64,000 nucleotides of DNA from Paracoccaceae bacterium (GCA_027489375.1 JAIXZW010000021.1:294539-358538), one strand, 5' to 3'; counted from the stretch's first letter, positions 1 through 8,966 are shown. The notes: generated by a model not told the origin, from the sequence alone. Program-made: numbers and translations.

Positions 1-1353
1 GTCGAAGGTTTCGGCGTCGACGAAGCCCAAGGCAATCGCTTCCTCTTTCAGGGTGGTGCCGTTCTTGTGCGCGGTCTTGGCGACCTTGGTGGCGTTGTCA
101 TAGCCGATGGTGGGGGCGAGCGCCGTCACCAGCATCAGCGATTCCTTCATCAGCTTGTCGATGCGGGCGGTATTCGCCTGCGTGCCGACCACCATGTTGT
201 CGGTGAAGCTGCCTGCGGCATCGCCCAGAAGCTGCATCGATTGCAGCACGTTGTAGGACATCATCGGGTTGTAGACGTTCAGCTCGAAATGCCCCTGCGA
301 TCCGGCGAAGCCCACGGCGGCGTCGTTGCCCATGACATGGGCGCAGACCATCGTCAGTGCTTCGGCCTGCGTGGGGTTCACCTTGCCCGGCATGATCGAG
401 GAGCCGGGTTCGTTTTCCGGCAGGATCAGTTCGCCGAGGCCCGAGCGGGGGCCGGAGCCGAGGAGGCGGAGGTCATTGGCGATCTTGAAGAGCGCGGCGG
501 CCACGGTTTTCAGCGCGCCGGAGAACATGACCATCGCGTCATGGGCGGCGAGGGCCTCGAATTTGTTGGGCGCGGTGACGAAGGGGAGGGCGGTGATTTC
601 CGCGATCTTGGCCGCAACGCGGGTGTCCCAGCCGACACGGGTGTTGAGGCCGGTGCCGACGGCGGTGCCGCCTTGCGCGAGTTCGTAGATGTCGGGCAGG
701 CAGGATTTGACGCGGGCGATACCCTTGTCGACCTGCGTGGCATAGCCCGAGAATTCCTGACCGAGGGTGAGGGGCGTCGCGTCCTGCGTATGGGTGCGGC
801 CGATCTTGATGATGTCTTTGAATTCATGGGACTTGGCCCAGAGCGCCGCCGACAGTTTTTCAAGCCCCGGAAGCAGCACGTCGCGGGCCATCATGCCGAT
901 GGCGACATGCATCGCGGTGGGGAAGGTGTCGTTGGAGGATTGGCCCATGTTCACATGGTCGTTCGGGTGGACGGGTTTCTTCGACCCCATCACCCCGCCA
1001 AGCATTTCGATGGCGCGGTTCGAGATCACCTCGTTCGCGTTCATGTTCGATTGCGTGCCGGACCCCGTCTGCCAGACGACGAGGGGGAAGTTGTCGTCGA
1101 ACTTGCCGTCGATCACCTCTTGCGCCGCTGCCGCGATGGCTTGGCCGAGTTCGGGCGAGATGTCGCCCTGATCGATGTTGACCAGCGCGCAGGCTTTCTT
1201 GATGACGCCGAGCGCGCGGAGGATGGCGACGGGCTGGCGTTCCCAGCCGATGGGGAAGTTGATGATCGACCGCTGGGTCTGCGCGCCCCAGTATTTGTCG
1301 GCGGGAACCTCGAGCGGGCCGAAGCTGTCGGTTTCGGTACGGGTTCTGGTCAT
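1..1353 (-). CDS. fumC: Class II fumarate hydratase, cut by the window edge
   Basis: Interconverts fumarate and L-malate in the TCA cycle, in the cytoplasm, as a homotetramer. Visible are 451 residues of a family that is usually about 463, so only the last dozen residues lie outside the window. The superfamily signature [11 protein letters not shown] is at residues 317-327, with the catalytic Ser at 318, and the RTHTQDA segment with the active-site His is at 186-192. Class II fumarases lack an iron-sulfur cluster, and the start of the protein (TRTETDSFG) is typical. The ATG at 1353 is preceded by an AGGAGG ribosome site. It is divergent from nothing close: the sspB-like gene lies behind it on the same strand. 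Confidence 0.97.
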   Translation of the reverse strand, partial: MTRTRTETDSFGPLEVPADKYWGAQTQRSIINFPIGWERQPVAILRALGVIKKACALVNIDQGDISPELGQAIAAAAQEVIDGKFDDNFPLVVWQTGSGTQSNMNANEVISNRAIEMLGGVMGSKKPVHPNDHVNMGQSSNDTFPTAMHVAIGMMARDVLLPGLEKLSAALWAKSHEFKDIIKIGRTHTQDATPLTLGQEFSGYATQVDKGIARVKSCLPDIYELAQGGTAVGTGLNTRVGWDTRVAAKIAEITALPFVTAPNKFEALAAHDAMVMFSGALKTVAAALFKIANDLRLLGSGPRSGLGELILPENEPGSSIMPGKVNPTQAEALTMVCAHVMGNDAAVGFAGSQGHFELNVYNPMMSYNVLQSMQLLGDAAGSFTDNMVVGTQANTARIDKLMKESLMLVTALAPTIGYDNATKVAKTAHKNGTTLKEEAIALGFVDAETFD

Positions 1354-1464
1354 GGAAGCCTCCTGCAATCGCTTGGGGAGGGCTTAGCCAAGCGGGGGCG
1401 CAAAATCAATTGGCATACCGTCGCATACAATGCCGCAGGGCCGCGCCCGTGGCAAAGCGGGCAT

Positions 1465-1489
1465 GAGTATTTGGGCCAAGGTGAAAGGG
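1465..1489 (+). repeat. Dispersed intergenic repeat core, copy 1
   Basis: GAGTATTTGGGCCAAGGTG followed by AAAGGG. It ends five bases before the stop codon of the sspB-like gene. It is nearly identical to copy 5 (11043-11067). A G/C hairpin is not obvious beside this copy. Confidence 0.8.
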
Positions 1490-1493
1490 CGGC

Positions 1494-1946
1494 TCAGTGC
1501 TTGCGGAATTTGTCGAGGCTGACGACCTGCGCGTCATGGGCGGGCGGCGGATCGTCGTCGCCATCGTCTTCCTCATCCTCGTCGCCCTCTTCGCTGTGGG
1601 TTTCGAATCGGAGGCCGAATTCCACAGAAGGGTCGACGAAGGTGCGGACCGAGTCGAAGGGGATCACCAAGGGTTCGGGCTGGTTGCCGAAGTTGAGCGT
1701 GACCGAGAAGCCTTCGTCCGTGACGATGAGGTTTTCGAACCAGTGCTGGATCACCACGGTCATTTCCGACGGGTAGCGGCTTTTCAGCCAGTCGGCGATG
1801 GCCACGCCGGGGTGGGTCGTGTCGAAGGTGATGAAGAAATGGTGCGCGCCGGGAAGGCCGTTTTGCGACACATCGGTCAGGACGGTCTGGATCAGGCCAC
1901 GCATCGCCCGGTGCATCAGGTTTCCGTAGTCGATGGAGCGGGCCAT
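1494..1946 (-). CDS. sspB: SspB-family ClpXP adaptor (alphaproteobacterial type)
   Basis: A 150-residue protein matching the alphaproteobacterial SspB family. Its members bind ssrA-tagged and other substrates and deliver them to ClpXP for degradation in the cytoplasm. The conserved part is the N-terminal beta-rich domain (IDYGNLMHRAMRGLI near the start, then HHFFITFDTTHPGV). A strongly acidic linker of Glu/Asp residues follows, and the tail VVSLDKFRKH is the expected ClpX-docking peptide. I chose the ATG at 1946 because AAGGAAG lies just upstream; an upstream ATG in the same frame at 1973 has no such site. The family assignment is from motif recognition only. Confidence 0.88.
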   Translation of the reverse strand: MARSIDYGNLMHRAMRGLIQTVLTDVSQNGLPGAHHFFITFDTTHPGVAIADWLKSRYPSEMTVVIQHWFENLIVTDEGFSVTLNFGNQPEPLVIPFDSVRTFVDPSVEFGLRFETHSEEGDEDEEDDGDDDPPPAHDAQVVSLDKFRKH

Positions 1947-2031
1947 TGGTCTTCCTTTCCCTTGTCGGGCCATTTAGGGCGGATTCGTCCCCGAAGGGAA
2001 GGGGGAGAAGGTGCGCGCTGCGTGCTTGCCG

Positions 2032-3276
2032 TCAGATCAGGCTGGAAGCGACACCGCCAGCGGCGACGAGCAGCAGCACGAGCGGAAGCGACCAATGCCG
2101 CCGCAAGAGCAGCCAGCCCGCGACGAGGGCGATCGCCAATTGTCCGAGGTTCAGCGTGAGCGGGTCGGGCACGGTCAGGCGTAGCGGGCCAAGGTCATGG
2201 ACCGTCACGCTGCCGAAGAAGACGTGGAGCGCGAACCAGAGCGAAAGGTTGGCGATGACGCCCACGACAGCGGCCATGATCGCCGAGAGCGCCCCCGCAA
2301 GGCGCGGGTTGGCGGTGATGCGGGCAAGCCAGGGCGCGCCTGCGAAGATGAACATGAAGGACGGGACGAACGTGACCCAGAGGGTGAGCAGCGCCGCCAG
2401 CACGCCCTGAACCCAGCCGCCGCTGCGGTGGGCTGCGAGATAGGCCACGAATTCCGTCACCAGAATCAGCGGCCCCGGCGTCGTTTCGGCAAGGCCGAGC
2501 CCGTCGACCATCTGGCGCAGGGTGAGCCAGCCTTTGTCCTCGACCACGGCCTGCGCCATCCATGCCAGCACGGCGTAAGCCCCGCCGAAGGTGAGGATGG
2601 CAAGCTTGGCGAAGAAAGCACCGATTTCGGTGAGCAGCGTAGCGTCCGAGAGGGCGAACACACCCAAGGGGGCGAGCCAGATCACGAGCCAGAGACCAAG
2701 CGTGCGGGCGGTATGGGCGGCGGCGGGTGCCGGAGGCAGCGTCGCGCCCGTGGGGCGGGTGGAGAGCGCCCCGTAAAGCCCCGCGCCGAGGATGAGGAGC
2801 GGAAAGGGAAGGTTCAGGAAGAACAGGCCAAGGAAGGCGAGCAACGCCAGAACATAGGCGCTGCGCGATTTCAGCGCACGGCGCGAGACACGGAGCAGCG
2901 CCTCGACCACCACGACGACGACGGCGGCCTGCACACCGGTGAAAAGTGCGTTCACCAGCGGCACCTGACCATAGGCGGCATAGGTTGCGGCGAGCGCCAG
3001 AACCACCGCAGCACCCGGCAGGACGAAGAGCAGCCCCGCGATCAGCCCGCCGGCCGTGCCGTGGAGCCGCCAGCCCGACCATGTGGCAAGCTGCATCGCT
3101 TCCGGCCCCGGAAGGAGCATGCAGAAGGAGAGGGCCGAGAGATATTCCTTTTCCGTCAGCCATTTTTTTTCGTCGACCAGCGTGCGGTGCATCAGCGCGA
3201 TCTGCGCGGCGGGACCGCCGAACGACAGGATGCCGATGCGGGCAAAGGTGCGGCTGAGGTCGGCGAGGCTGGCCAT
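2032..3276 (-). CDS. chrA: Chromate transporter family protein, two-domain ChrA
   Basis: A polytopic inner-membrane protein of 414 residues with two homologous CHR halves. Each begins with the family motif: LSFGGPAAQ near the N-terminus and LTFGGAYAV in the middle. Characterised members export chromate, but many homologues have unknown substrates, so the substrate here is inferred only. The N-terminal region also shows the conserved LLPGPEAMQLATW segment. I chose the ATG at 3276 (protein start MASLADLSRTFA). A longer reading frame begins at 3318, but that start lies inside a copy of the dispersed repeat and adds residues not expected in the family. No regulator is next to it. Confidence 0.9.
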   Translation of the reverse strand: MASLADLSRTFARIGILSFGGPAAQIALMHRTLVDEKKWLTEKEYLSALSFCMLLPGPEAMQLATWSGWRLHGTAGGLIAGLLFVLPGAAVVLALAATYAAYGQVPLVNALFTGVQAAVVVVVVEALLRVSRRALKSRSAYVLALLAFLGLFFLNLPFPLLILGAGLYGALSTRPTGATLPPAPAAAHTARTLGLWLVIWLAPLGVFALSDATLLTEIGAFFAKLAILTFGGAYAVLAWMAQAVVEDKGWLTLRQMVDGLGLAETTPGPLILVTEFVAYLAAHRSGGWVQGVLAALLTLWVTFVPSFMFIFAGAPWLARITANPRLAGALSAIMAAVVGVIANLSLWFALHVFFGSVTVHDLGPLRLTVPDPLTLNLGQLAIALVAGWLLLRRHWSLPLVLLLVAAGGVASSLI

Positions 3277-3312
3277 GCGGCATTCCCGTGATCGGGGGGA
3301 ATTGGTTCCCCT

Positions 3313-3335
3313 GTTCATCCTTGCCCTAAATACTC
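3313..3335 (-). repeat. Dispersed intergenic repeat core, copy 2
   Basis: On the minus strand GAGTATTTAGGGCAAGGATG then AAC, a diverged copy of the core. It lies between apt and chrA and overlaps the upstream alternative start of chrA. Confidence 0.65.
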
Positions 3336-3370
3336 ATCTTTCTTCCGGCATTGGAACAGGGAGCGAGCCG

Positions 3371-3408
3371 CGAAAACGAAGAACCCCGCCGGGGTGAACC
3401 GGCGGGGT
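3371..3408 (-). terminator. Rho-independent terminator of the mtnP-apt operon
   Basis: On the minus strand a 10-bp perfect stem (3399-3408 with 3383-3392) encloses a six-base loop and is followed by TCTTCGTTTT. It lies about 75 bases after the apt stop codon. Confidence 0.8.
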
Positions 3409-3483
3409 GGGGTGGGTGTGGTTTGCAAGCAGGCCGGGTTGCCCCGACAGGGTGAGTCGTAGCGGGCAGGGGTTAATAAGCGG

Positions 3484-4014
3484 TTAAAGCCCGTCGAAGG
3501 CGCAGAGGGCGTGGACTTCCATCCCCATCGCCTCGAGCCGTTTGCGCCCGCCGAGGTCGGGCAGGTCCACGACGAAGGCGCAGCCCGCGATCTGGCCGCC
3601 CAAGCGTTCGATCAGGCGGATGCCCGCCTCGGCCGTGCCGCCGGTGGCGAGGAGGTCGTCGACGAGCAGAACCTTCTCGCCCGGTTGCAGGGCGTCGTCG
3701 TGGATTTCCACCACGGCCTCGCCGTATTCCAGCGTGTAGGATTGGCTGATCGTGGCGCCCGGAAGTTTGCCCTTCTTGCGGATCGGGACGAATCCGGTGG
3801 AAAGCTGGTGCGCGACCGCGCCGCCAAGGATGAAGCCGCGCGCTTCCAGCCCCGCGACCTTGTCGATGCGCAGGCCCGCATAGGGGGCGAGGAGCTGGTC
3901 CACGCACATGCGAAAGCCGCGCGGGTCGGCGAAGAGGGTCGTCACATCGCGGAAGAGGATGCCTTCATGCGGGAAGTCGACGATGGTGCGGATGTAATCC
4001 TTGACGGTTTTCAT
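3484..4014 (-). CDS. apt: Adenine phosphoribosyltransferase
   Basis: Converts adenine and PRPP to AMP and pyrophosphate in cytoplasmic purine salvage. The protein has 176 residues, the usual family length. The PRPP-binding loop [13 protein letters not shown] is at residues 115-127, and the segment [12 protein letters not shown] at 55-66 is the base-recognition region of APTs. The ATG at 4014 overlaps the stop codon of the upstream mtnP gene by ATGA, so translation is probably coupled. Together the two enzymes turn methylthioadenosine into AMP and methylthioribose-1-phosphate, which explains the pairing. A terminator follows at 3371-3408. Confidence 0.97.
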   Translation of the reverse strand: MKTVKDYIRTIVDFPHEGILFRDVTTLFADPRGFRMCVDQLLAPYAGLRIDKVAGLEARGFILGGAVAHQLSTGFVPIRKKGKLPGATISQSYTLEYGEAVVEIHDDALQPGEKVLLVDDLLATGGTAEAGIRLIERLGGQIAGCAFVVDLPDLGGRKRLEAMGMEVHALCAFDGL

Positions 4015-4877
4015 GGCGTTCCTTTGAGCACGCGGCCTGCGACCGCGTCGAGTTTGGCAAGAAGGGCGGGGTCGCGCTTGTCGGGCGCGGTCATGATGGC
4101 ATGGGTGAGCGCGTGGTCGCAGCCGTGGGGGCAGGTGGTGCCGTGGTCGAGATGGGCGGGCAGGCGGGCGACCATGTCGCGGGCGTGGCCCGCGTTGGCG
4201 GTGAGGGTGGCGATGACTTGCGCCACATCGACCGCCGCGTGGTCGCCGTGCCAGCAGTCGTAATCCGTCACCATCGCGATGGAGGCGTAGCAAAGCTCGG
4301 CCTCGCGGGCGAGTTTGGCTTCGGGCATGGCGGTCATGCCGATGACATCCGCGCCCCAGCTTCGATAAAGCCGCGATTCGGCGCGGGTGGAGAATTGCGG
4401 CCCCTCCATCGCGATATAGGTCGCGTTGCGGTGCAGGGTGACGCCCTGCACGGCGGCGGCGCAGGCGGCGGAGAGGCGGGGGCAGGTCGGGTCCGAAAAG
4501 CCGACATGGGCGACGCAGCCCGCGCCGAAGAAGGATTTGGGCCGCGCGAAGGTGCGGTCGATGAACTGGTCGACAAGGACGAAGTCGCCGGGGCGGTAGT
4601 CTTCGCGCAGGCTTCCCACGGCGGAGACGGCGACGAGGTCGGTGCAGCCGAGCCGTTTCAGCGCGTCGATATTGGCGCGGTAGTTGATGTCGGAAGGCGC
4701 GTGGACATGGCCGCGCCCGTGGCGGGGGAGGAAGGCCATGCGCGTGCCGCCGAGCGTGCCGGTGAGGATATCGTCGGAGGGTGCGCCCCAAGGGGTGGGG
4801 ACCGTGGTCCAGCGGGCATCCTTTAGCCCGTCGATCTGGTAAAGGCCCGATCCGCCGATCACGCCGATCATGGTCAT
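4011..4877 (-). CDS. mtnP: S-methyl-5'-thioadenosine phosphorylase
   Basis: Splits methylthioadenosine with phosphate into adenine and 5-methylthioribose-1-phosphate, recycling the by-product of polyamine synthesis. The 288-residue protein shows the purine nucleoside phosphorylase family 2 landmarks: [10 protein letters not shown] at the N-terminus, FLPRHGRGH, the NYRANI segment, and [12 protein letters not shown] in the middle followed by [13 protein letters not shown]. The start at 4877 is preceded by a GGGGGA ribosome site, and a second in-frame ATG follows two codons later. The downstream apt gene consumes the adenine released. A DMSP lyase-like cupin is transcribed divergently 99 bases away. 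Confidence 0.96.
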   Translation of the reverse strand: MTMIGVIGGSGLYQIDGLKDARWTTVPTPWGAPSDDILTGTLGGTRMAFLPRHGRGHVHAPSDINYRANIDALKRLGCTDLVAVSAVGSLREDYRPGDFVLVDQFIDRTFARPKSFFGAGCVAHVGFSDPTCPRLSAACAAAVQGVTLHRNATYIAMEGPQFSTRAESRLYRSWGADVIGMTAMPEAKLAREAELCYASIAMVTDYDCWHGDHAAVDVAQVIATLTANAGHARDMVARLPAHLDHGTTCPHGCDHALTHAIMTAPDKRDPALLAKLDAVAGRVLKGTP

Positions 4878-4976
4878 GGCTTGTCCCCCGATATGCTGCG
4901 GGGAAGCATAGCCGCGAAGGCGGGGCGTGCAAGGCGGGCCGCGCTGTGCTGGAGTGGCGGGGAAGGGGAGTGTGAC

Positions 4977-5537
4977 ATGGATCTGGCAGGGCGTCTGGCG
5001 GCGGGGATCAGGGCGGCGGTGGAGCGGGTGCCCGAGGCGGCGGCCTTTCTGGCGGACTGGCCCGTGGGCGGGGTGCGGCGGGCGCAGGTGCCGGTGGCAT
5101 TGCCGGTTTGCCGCTGGCTGGCGGGGATGGCGGGCGGGCTGGCGGGGATGGTCGCGGCCCATGCCGGGGCGCTGGAATGGCGGCAGACCTATGGTGGTGC
5201 GGATTTCGGGCCTGCGTTTCTGGAGCGTTATGGCTGGACCGAGGTCGTGGGCCTGCGCGGGCCGATCCCGTCCGAACGGGTCGCTGCGGGGTTCCTGCTG
5301 CTGGGGCCGGATGTGACCTATCCCGCGCATGCGCACGAGGCGGAGGAGGTCTATCTGCCGCTTTCGGGTCTGGCATGGTGGCAGAAGGGAGAGGCGTGGC
5401 GGCAGGTGGCGCCTTTGACGCCGATCCACCATCCGGGCTGGGTGCCCCATGCGATGCGGACGGAAGCGGAGCCTTTGCTCGCGCTCTATCTGTGGCGCGG
5501 GGGCGATCTGGCGGCGAAGTCGGTGATTCTGGGGTGA
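4977..5537 (+). CDS. Cupin resembling the dimethylsulfoniopropionate lyase family
   Basis: A 186-residue protein with an alanine-rich helical N-terminal third and a C-terminal cupin barrel. The metal-binding pattern of DddL/DddQ/DddW-like cupins is visible: His118, His120, Glu124 and Tyr126 in one strand pair, then His158 in the segment VPHAMRT, followed by the [14 protein letters not shown] region. Known members cleave DMSP to dimethylsulfide and acrylate, but many homologues in Rhodobacterales have no tested activity, so the reaction is inferred. GGAAGGGGAG lies upstream of the ATG. No dmd or acu genes are near. The neighbours are methylthioadenosine salvage genes, which also deal with methylated sulfur compounds; that may be coincidence. 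Confidence 0.72.
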   Translation: MDLAGRLAAGIRAAVERVPEAAAFLADWPVGGVRRAQVPVALPVCRWLAGMAGGLAGMVAAHAGALEWRQTYGGADFGPAFLERYGWTEVVGLRGPIPSERVAAGFLLLGPDVTYPAHAHEAEEVYLPLSGLAWWQKGEAWRQVAPLTPIHHPGWVPHAMRTEAEPLLALYLWRGGDLAAKSVILG

Positions 5538-5547
5538 GGGGGCGCAG

Positions 5548-5567
5548 GAGTTTTCTTGCGAGAACTC
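5548..5567. repeat. Short palindrome, GAGTTTTC-TTGC-GAGAACTC
   Basis: An 8-bp stem with one G-T type mismatch and a 4-base loop, 11 bases after the cupin stop. It belongs to the same style as the palindromes at 19489, 40485 and 47577. Confidence 0.6.
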
Positions 5568-5634
5568 AGGGCGTTTGACGGGGGGAGAGGATGTTGCGGG
5601 CGACGGAGCGGGGGGCCAGCCCCCCGCGCCCCCC

Positions 5635-5658
5635 GGGATATTTGGGAACAGATGAAGG
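5635..5658 (+). repeat. Dispersed intergenic repeat core, copy 3
   Basis: GGGATATTTGGGAACAGATG then AAGG, preceded by a GGGGGGCCAGCCCCCC palindrome at about 5610-5626. It lies between two convergent genes. Its 27 bases including the preceding CCCC match copy 8 (47473-47500) exactly. Confidence 0.85.
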
Positions 5659-5687
5659 GGGGGGCGCAGGGGCGGCGGGGCCTGCGT

Positions 5688-6272
5688 TCATTTGTCGTCG
5701 GGGCGCAGTTTCTCGAACTGGTCGCGGACGATGGTATAGTCGCGGTAGCCCATGCGGGCGACGGGCTGGTAGGTGGTGATGTCGAAGCGGCCATCGCGAA
5801 GGCAGTCGTCGCGGAGGTGGACGCCCGTCACCTCGCCGATCACCAGAAGGTTGCCCGTGCCGCGCAGGGTGACGATTTCGACCACCTGACATTCGAGGAT
5901 CGCGGGGGCACCGGCAACGGCGGGGCAGTCGATGGTGGTGCATTCGACCTTGGCCACGCCGCAGGCTGTAAATTCGTCCGTGCCGTGTGGCAGGTAGGCC
6001 GAGGTTTCGGACATGGCGCCGAGCATCGCCGCTTCGACGATGCTGGCGGAGAATACGCCCGTTTCCTGAATGTTGGTCACACTGTCTTTGATGCCCGTCG
6101 AGGCGAACATGACCTGTGGCGGGGTATAGGCGACCGCGTTGAAGAAGGAATAGGGGGCGAGGTTGTCCCCCCGTGCGCTGCGCGTGCCGATCCAGCCGAT
6201 CGGGCGGGGCGAGACGATGGCGTTGAACGGGTTGTGCGGCAGTCCGTGGCCGTCTTTCGGGCGGTAGAACAT
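5688..6272 (-). CDS. Flavin reductase-like FMN-binding protein
   Basis: A 194-residue protein of the flavin reductase/DIM6-NTAB split-barrel family. The typical opening PHNPFNAIVSPRPIGWIGT (residues 13-31) is present, with the FMN-contacting segment NLAPYSFFNAVAYTPPQVMFA after it. Family members reduce flavin with NAD(P)H or use bound FMN in oxidoreduction; the true substrate cannot be told from sequence. The later part contains LEDXX-type features of the family in altered form (ILECQVVEIVTL). It is convergent with the cupin gene and divergent from the GNAT gene, so it is probably a single-gene transcript. Confidence 0.88.
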   Translation of the reverse strand: MFYRPKDGHGLPHNPFNAIVSPRPIGWIGTRSARGDNLAPYSFFNAVAYTPPQVMFASTGIKDSVTNIQETGVFSASIVEAAMLGAMSETSAYLPHGTDEFTACGVAKVECTTIDCPAVAGAPAILECQVVEIVTLRGTGNLLVIGEVTGVHLRDDCLRDGRFDITTYQPVARMGYRDYTIVRDQFEKLRPDDK

Positions 6273-6354
6273 GGGTTTGCCTTCGTTGGTTTGAACCTGA
6301 CGTATCCGCGTGTTACGGGCGTTTCCAGAGGATTCGCTTTGGGGTGCTGCGCGC

Positions 6355-6840
6355 GTGTACAGGCTGGAGGAAGAGACCGAGGACGACTGGTGGGAGGTGG
6401 AGGCGCTGTACGACCTCTGCTTCTCGCCGGGGCGGACGGCGTTGTCTTCCTACCGGTTGCGCGACGGGGTGCCGACGGTGGCGGCGCTCTGCCTCATCCT
6501 GCGGGACGAGGACGGGACGCTGGCGGCGGCGATCCGCTATTGGCCGGTCGAGGTGGGCGGGCAGGATGCGCTGCTGCTTGGCCCCGTGGCCGTCCACCCG
6601 ACGCGGCAGGGCGAGGGGCTGGGGGGGCTGCTCATCAATGAAAGCCTTGCCGAAGCGCGGCGGCTGGGGTGGGAGCGGGTGATGCTGGTGGGGGATGCGC
6701 CCTATTATTCGCGCTTTGGTTTCATGAAGCTTGACGGGGTGGAGATGCCGCCGCCGACGAACCCCGACCGCGTGCTCGGCTTTGCGCTGAAGCGCGGGGC
6801 GTGGGACGGGGTGCGCGGCCCCGTGACCAAGGCGACGTGA
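6355..6840 (+). CDS. GNAT-family N-acetyltransferase (YhbS type)
   Basis: A 161-residue acetyltransferase-like protein. The acetyl-CoA-binding motif A is clear: LLLGPVAVHPTRQGEGLGG followed by LLINESL, and the closing motif APYYSRFGF is typical of YhbS-like GNATs. The acceptor substrate is unknown. No ATG is available; I chose the GTG at 6355 (protein start VYRLEEE), which matches where relatives usually begin, with another GTG at 6310 as an alternative. The stop codon lies inside a run of three 14-bp repeats, so the last residues (TKAT) are repeat-encoded and may vary between strains. Confidence 0.85.
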   Translation: MYRLEEETEDDWWEVEALYDLCFSPGRTALSSYRLRDGVPTVAALCLILRDEDGTLAAAIRYWPVEVGGQDALLLGPVAVHPTRQGEGLGGLLINESLAEARRLGWERVMLVGDAPYYSRFGFMKLDGVEMPPPTNPDRVLGFALKRGAWDGVRGPVTKAT

Positions 6841-6864
6841 CCAAGGCGACGTGACCAAGGCGAC
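6823..6864 (+). repeat. Three tandem copies of a 14-bp unit across a stop codon
   Basis: The unit GTGACCAAGGCGAC occurs at 6823-6836, 6837-6850 and 6851-6864 without a mismatch. The stop of the acetyltransferase gene is in the second copy. Fourteen is not a multiple of three, so loss or gain of a unit could change the protein end. Confidence 0.95.
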
Positions 6865-6919
6865 CTGAGGGCGCCGCATGGGCCTTGCGGGCGGGCGCGG
6901 GCCTGCCCACATTGGGGCG

Positions 6920-7693
6920 ATGGATCATGCCCCTGACGCAACACCGCAACTTCCCGCCATTGCCGCCCCTGACCGGAGCGCGGAAATCGCCGCCCTTGCG
7001 CGGCGCTACCGGCGGGCCAACGGGCCGGTGATGACGCTGGTGAACCGCTTGGGCGGCACGCTGGAAGGGAAGATGGAGGCGCTGCCCGAAGGCGTGAAGC
7101 GGCAGATCGAGGTCGTGACCGAGCGGGCGCTGCTGGCGGCGCATGGCTTGGCGGGCGTGGGGGCAAAGGGGCCGGACCTTGGCCGCAACGGGCCGATGGC
7201 GGCGGCGATGCTGTCGGGGGCTGTGGGCGGCGCGGGGGGGATCGTCACCTCGGTCGCGGAGTTGCCGGTGACGGTGACGGTGATCCTGCACGCGATCCGG
7301 CAGGCGGCGGCGAAGGAGGGGTTCGACCCCGACGACCCCGCGATACGGGCGGAATGCCTGCGCGTCTTTACCGCGGGCTCGCCGCTGGCGGCGGATGACG
7401 GGGTGAACACCTCGTTCCTGTCGGCGCGGCTGACCGTGACGGGGCCTGCGATCCAGCGGGTGATCGCGACGGTCGCGCCGAAGCTTGCGACCGCGCTGGG
7501 CCAGAAGTTGGCGGCGCAGGCCGTGCCGGTGCTGGGGGCTGTGGCGGGGGCGGGGCTGAACGCGGCCTTCCTGCGCTATTACCGCGAGATGGCCGAGATC
7601 CGCTTTGCCCTGCTGCGGCTGGCCGCGCAGCACGGGGCGGAGCCGATCCTCGACGCCTTTGCCCGTGCGCTGGGGCCGAAGCGGCTGGCCTAG
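6920..7693 (+). CDS. EcsC-family protein
   Basis: A 257-residue protein matching the EcsC family. The typical helical core is visible: long Ala/Gly-rich amphipathic segments around GPMAAAMLSGAVGGAGGIV, then ELPVTVTVILHAIRQAA, and a C-terminal GLNAAFLRYYREMAEIRFALL. The family is named after Bacillus EcsC, and no biochemical activity is established; membrane association is likely from the hydrophobic helices. The ATG at 6920 is preferred over an upstream in-frame ATG at 6878, though neither has a strong ribosome site. Its TAG stop overlaps the TAG of the convergent benE-like gene through a shared CTAG. Confidence 0.85.
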   Translation: MDHAPDATPQLPAIAAPDRSAEIAALARRYRRANGPVMTLVNRLGGTLEGKMEALPEGVKRQIEVVTERALLAAHGLAGVGAKGPDLGRNGPMAAAMLSGAVGGAGGIVTSVAELPVTVTVILHAIRQAAAKEGFDPDDPAIRAECLRVFTAGSPLAADDGVNTSFLSARLTVTGPAIQRVIATVAPKLATALGQKLAAQAVPVLGAVAGAGLNAAFLRYYREMAEIRFALLRLAAQHGAEPILDAFARALGPKRLA

Positions 7694-8832
7694 CGGCGGC
7701 CGTTTTCCATCAGGTAGATGGCAAGACCGGCGAGAAGGCCCCAGAAGGCTGCGCCTATCCCTGCAAAGGCGGTGCCGGAGGCTGTGACGGCCAGCGTGAT
7801 CGTGGCGGCGAAGCGCTGGTCGGGTTTGGCAAAGGCCCCCGTCAGCGCTCCCATGAGCGGGCCGAGCAGCGCGAGCGCCACGAGGGCGGCCATCAGCGCG
7901 GGCGGCAGGGCGGTCAGAAGGGCGATGACCACGGGGCCGGTCAGGCCGAGCAGGACCCAGACGCAGGCATAGGCAAGGCCCACCTTCCAGCGTTGGCTGC
8001 GGTCGGGGTGGACATCGTCGCCCATGCAGATGGCGGCGGTGATCGCGGCCATGTTCACCGTATGCGCGCCAAAGAGCGCGGCAAGGGCCGAGATGCCCCC
8101 CGTGACGCCGAGGGCGGCGCGGACGGGCGGTTCGAACCCCGCCGCGCGCATGGTGGCAAAGCCCGGCAGGTTCTGCGAGGCCATCGTCACGAGGTAAAGC
8201 GGCAGGCCGAGGCCGATCAGGGCTGCGGCGTGGAACTCGGGGGCGATGAAGGTCGGCACGGGCGGCAGTGCGGGCAGGGGCGGCAGCATCGCGGCCCCCG
8301 TGGCAAAGGCGAGCGCGAGGCCGAGGGCGAGGGCCGCAAGCACCGCCATCGCGGGGTTCTTGAGCCGGACGAGGGCAAACACCGCAACCATCGGGAAGAT
8401 CAGCAGCGGCGCGGATTGCGCGGCCCCCGTCCCCTTGAGGCAGAAGGGCAGAAGCACCCCCGCGAGCATGGCCCCCGCGATGCCATCGGGGATACGGGCC
8501 ACCAGTGCGCCCAAGGGTTTGATCGCCCCTGTCGCCGCGATCAGCACGGCGGCGAGGAGGAAGGCCCCCACGCCTTCGGCCATCGAAAACCCGGTGCTGG
8601 CGGCGATGAGGGCGGCACCCGGCGTGCTCCATGCCAGAACCACGGGGACGCGGTGCCATGTCGACAGGATCGCGGTGCCTGTGGCCTTGGCGAAGCAGAC
8701 GGCCATGACCCAGCTTGCGGTCTGATCCGGCGATGCGCCAAGGGCGGCGGCGGCGGCAAGGACAAGCGCGATGGTCGAGCCGTAGCCGACGAGGGCGGCC
8801 ACGAGGGCTGCGGAAAAAAGCGATGCACGCAT
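7690..8832 (-). CDS. benE: BenE-family benzoate/H+ symporter-like transporter
   Basis: A 380-residue inner-membrane protein with about twelve hydrophobic segments, the normal BenE length. Family landmarks are the N-terminal GYGSTIALVLAAAAALGA, the segment LSTWHRVPVVLAWSTPGAAL, and MASQNLPGFATMRAAG followed by AHTVNMAAITAAIC. Characterised members take up benzoate with protons, but there is no ben catabolic gene in the window, so the substrate is uncertain. The gene faces the EcsC-family gene tail to tail, and its own 5' side faces the CcsR RNA array on the same strand, separated by a dispersed repeat. Confidence 0.9.
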   Translation of the reverse strand: MRASLFSAALVAALVGYGSTIALVLAAAAALGASPDQTASWVMAVCFAKATGTAILSTWHRVPVVLAWSTPGAALIAASTGFSMAEGVGAFLLAAVLIAATGAIKPLGALVARIPDGIAGAMLAGVLLPFCLKGTGAAQSAPLLIFPMVAVFALVRLKNPAMAVLAALALGLALAFATGAAMLPPLPALPPVPTFIAPEFHAAALIGLGLPLYLVTMASQNLPGFATMRAAGFEPPVRAALGVTGGISALAALFGAHTVNMAAITAAICMGDDVHPDRSQRWKVGLAYACVWVLLGLTGPVVIALLTALPPALMAALVALALLGPLMGALTGAFAKPDQRFAATITLAVTASGTAFAGIGAAFWGLLAGLAIYLMENGRR

Positions 8833-8900
8833 GACAGGCCCCCTCGAACGTAACGGGGCGGACTATCGGCAAGGCTTGGCGGGGATGCAAGACGCTGCCC

Positions 8901-8966
8901 CTTCCTCTCGCCCCAAATATCCTCGGGGGGTGAAGCCCCCCAGGGGCGAGGGGGGCCGAGGCCCCC
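8901..8966 (-). repeat. Dispersed intergenic repeat, copy 4 with G/C hairpins
   Basis: The core (8901-8930) reads on the minus strand as CCCCGAGGATATTTGGGGCG then AGAGGAAG. It is flanked by the palindromes GGGGGGTGAAGCCCCCC and GGGGGGCCGAGGCCCCCC. The 30 bases 8901-8930 are identical to copy 11 at 55711-55740. Confidence 0.85.

Noticed and set aside
3277..3318. Longer chrA with start at 3318
   Set aside because: The start is inside a dispersed repeat and adds non-conserved residues; the ATG at 3276 matches the family start.
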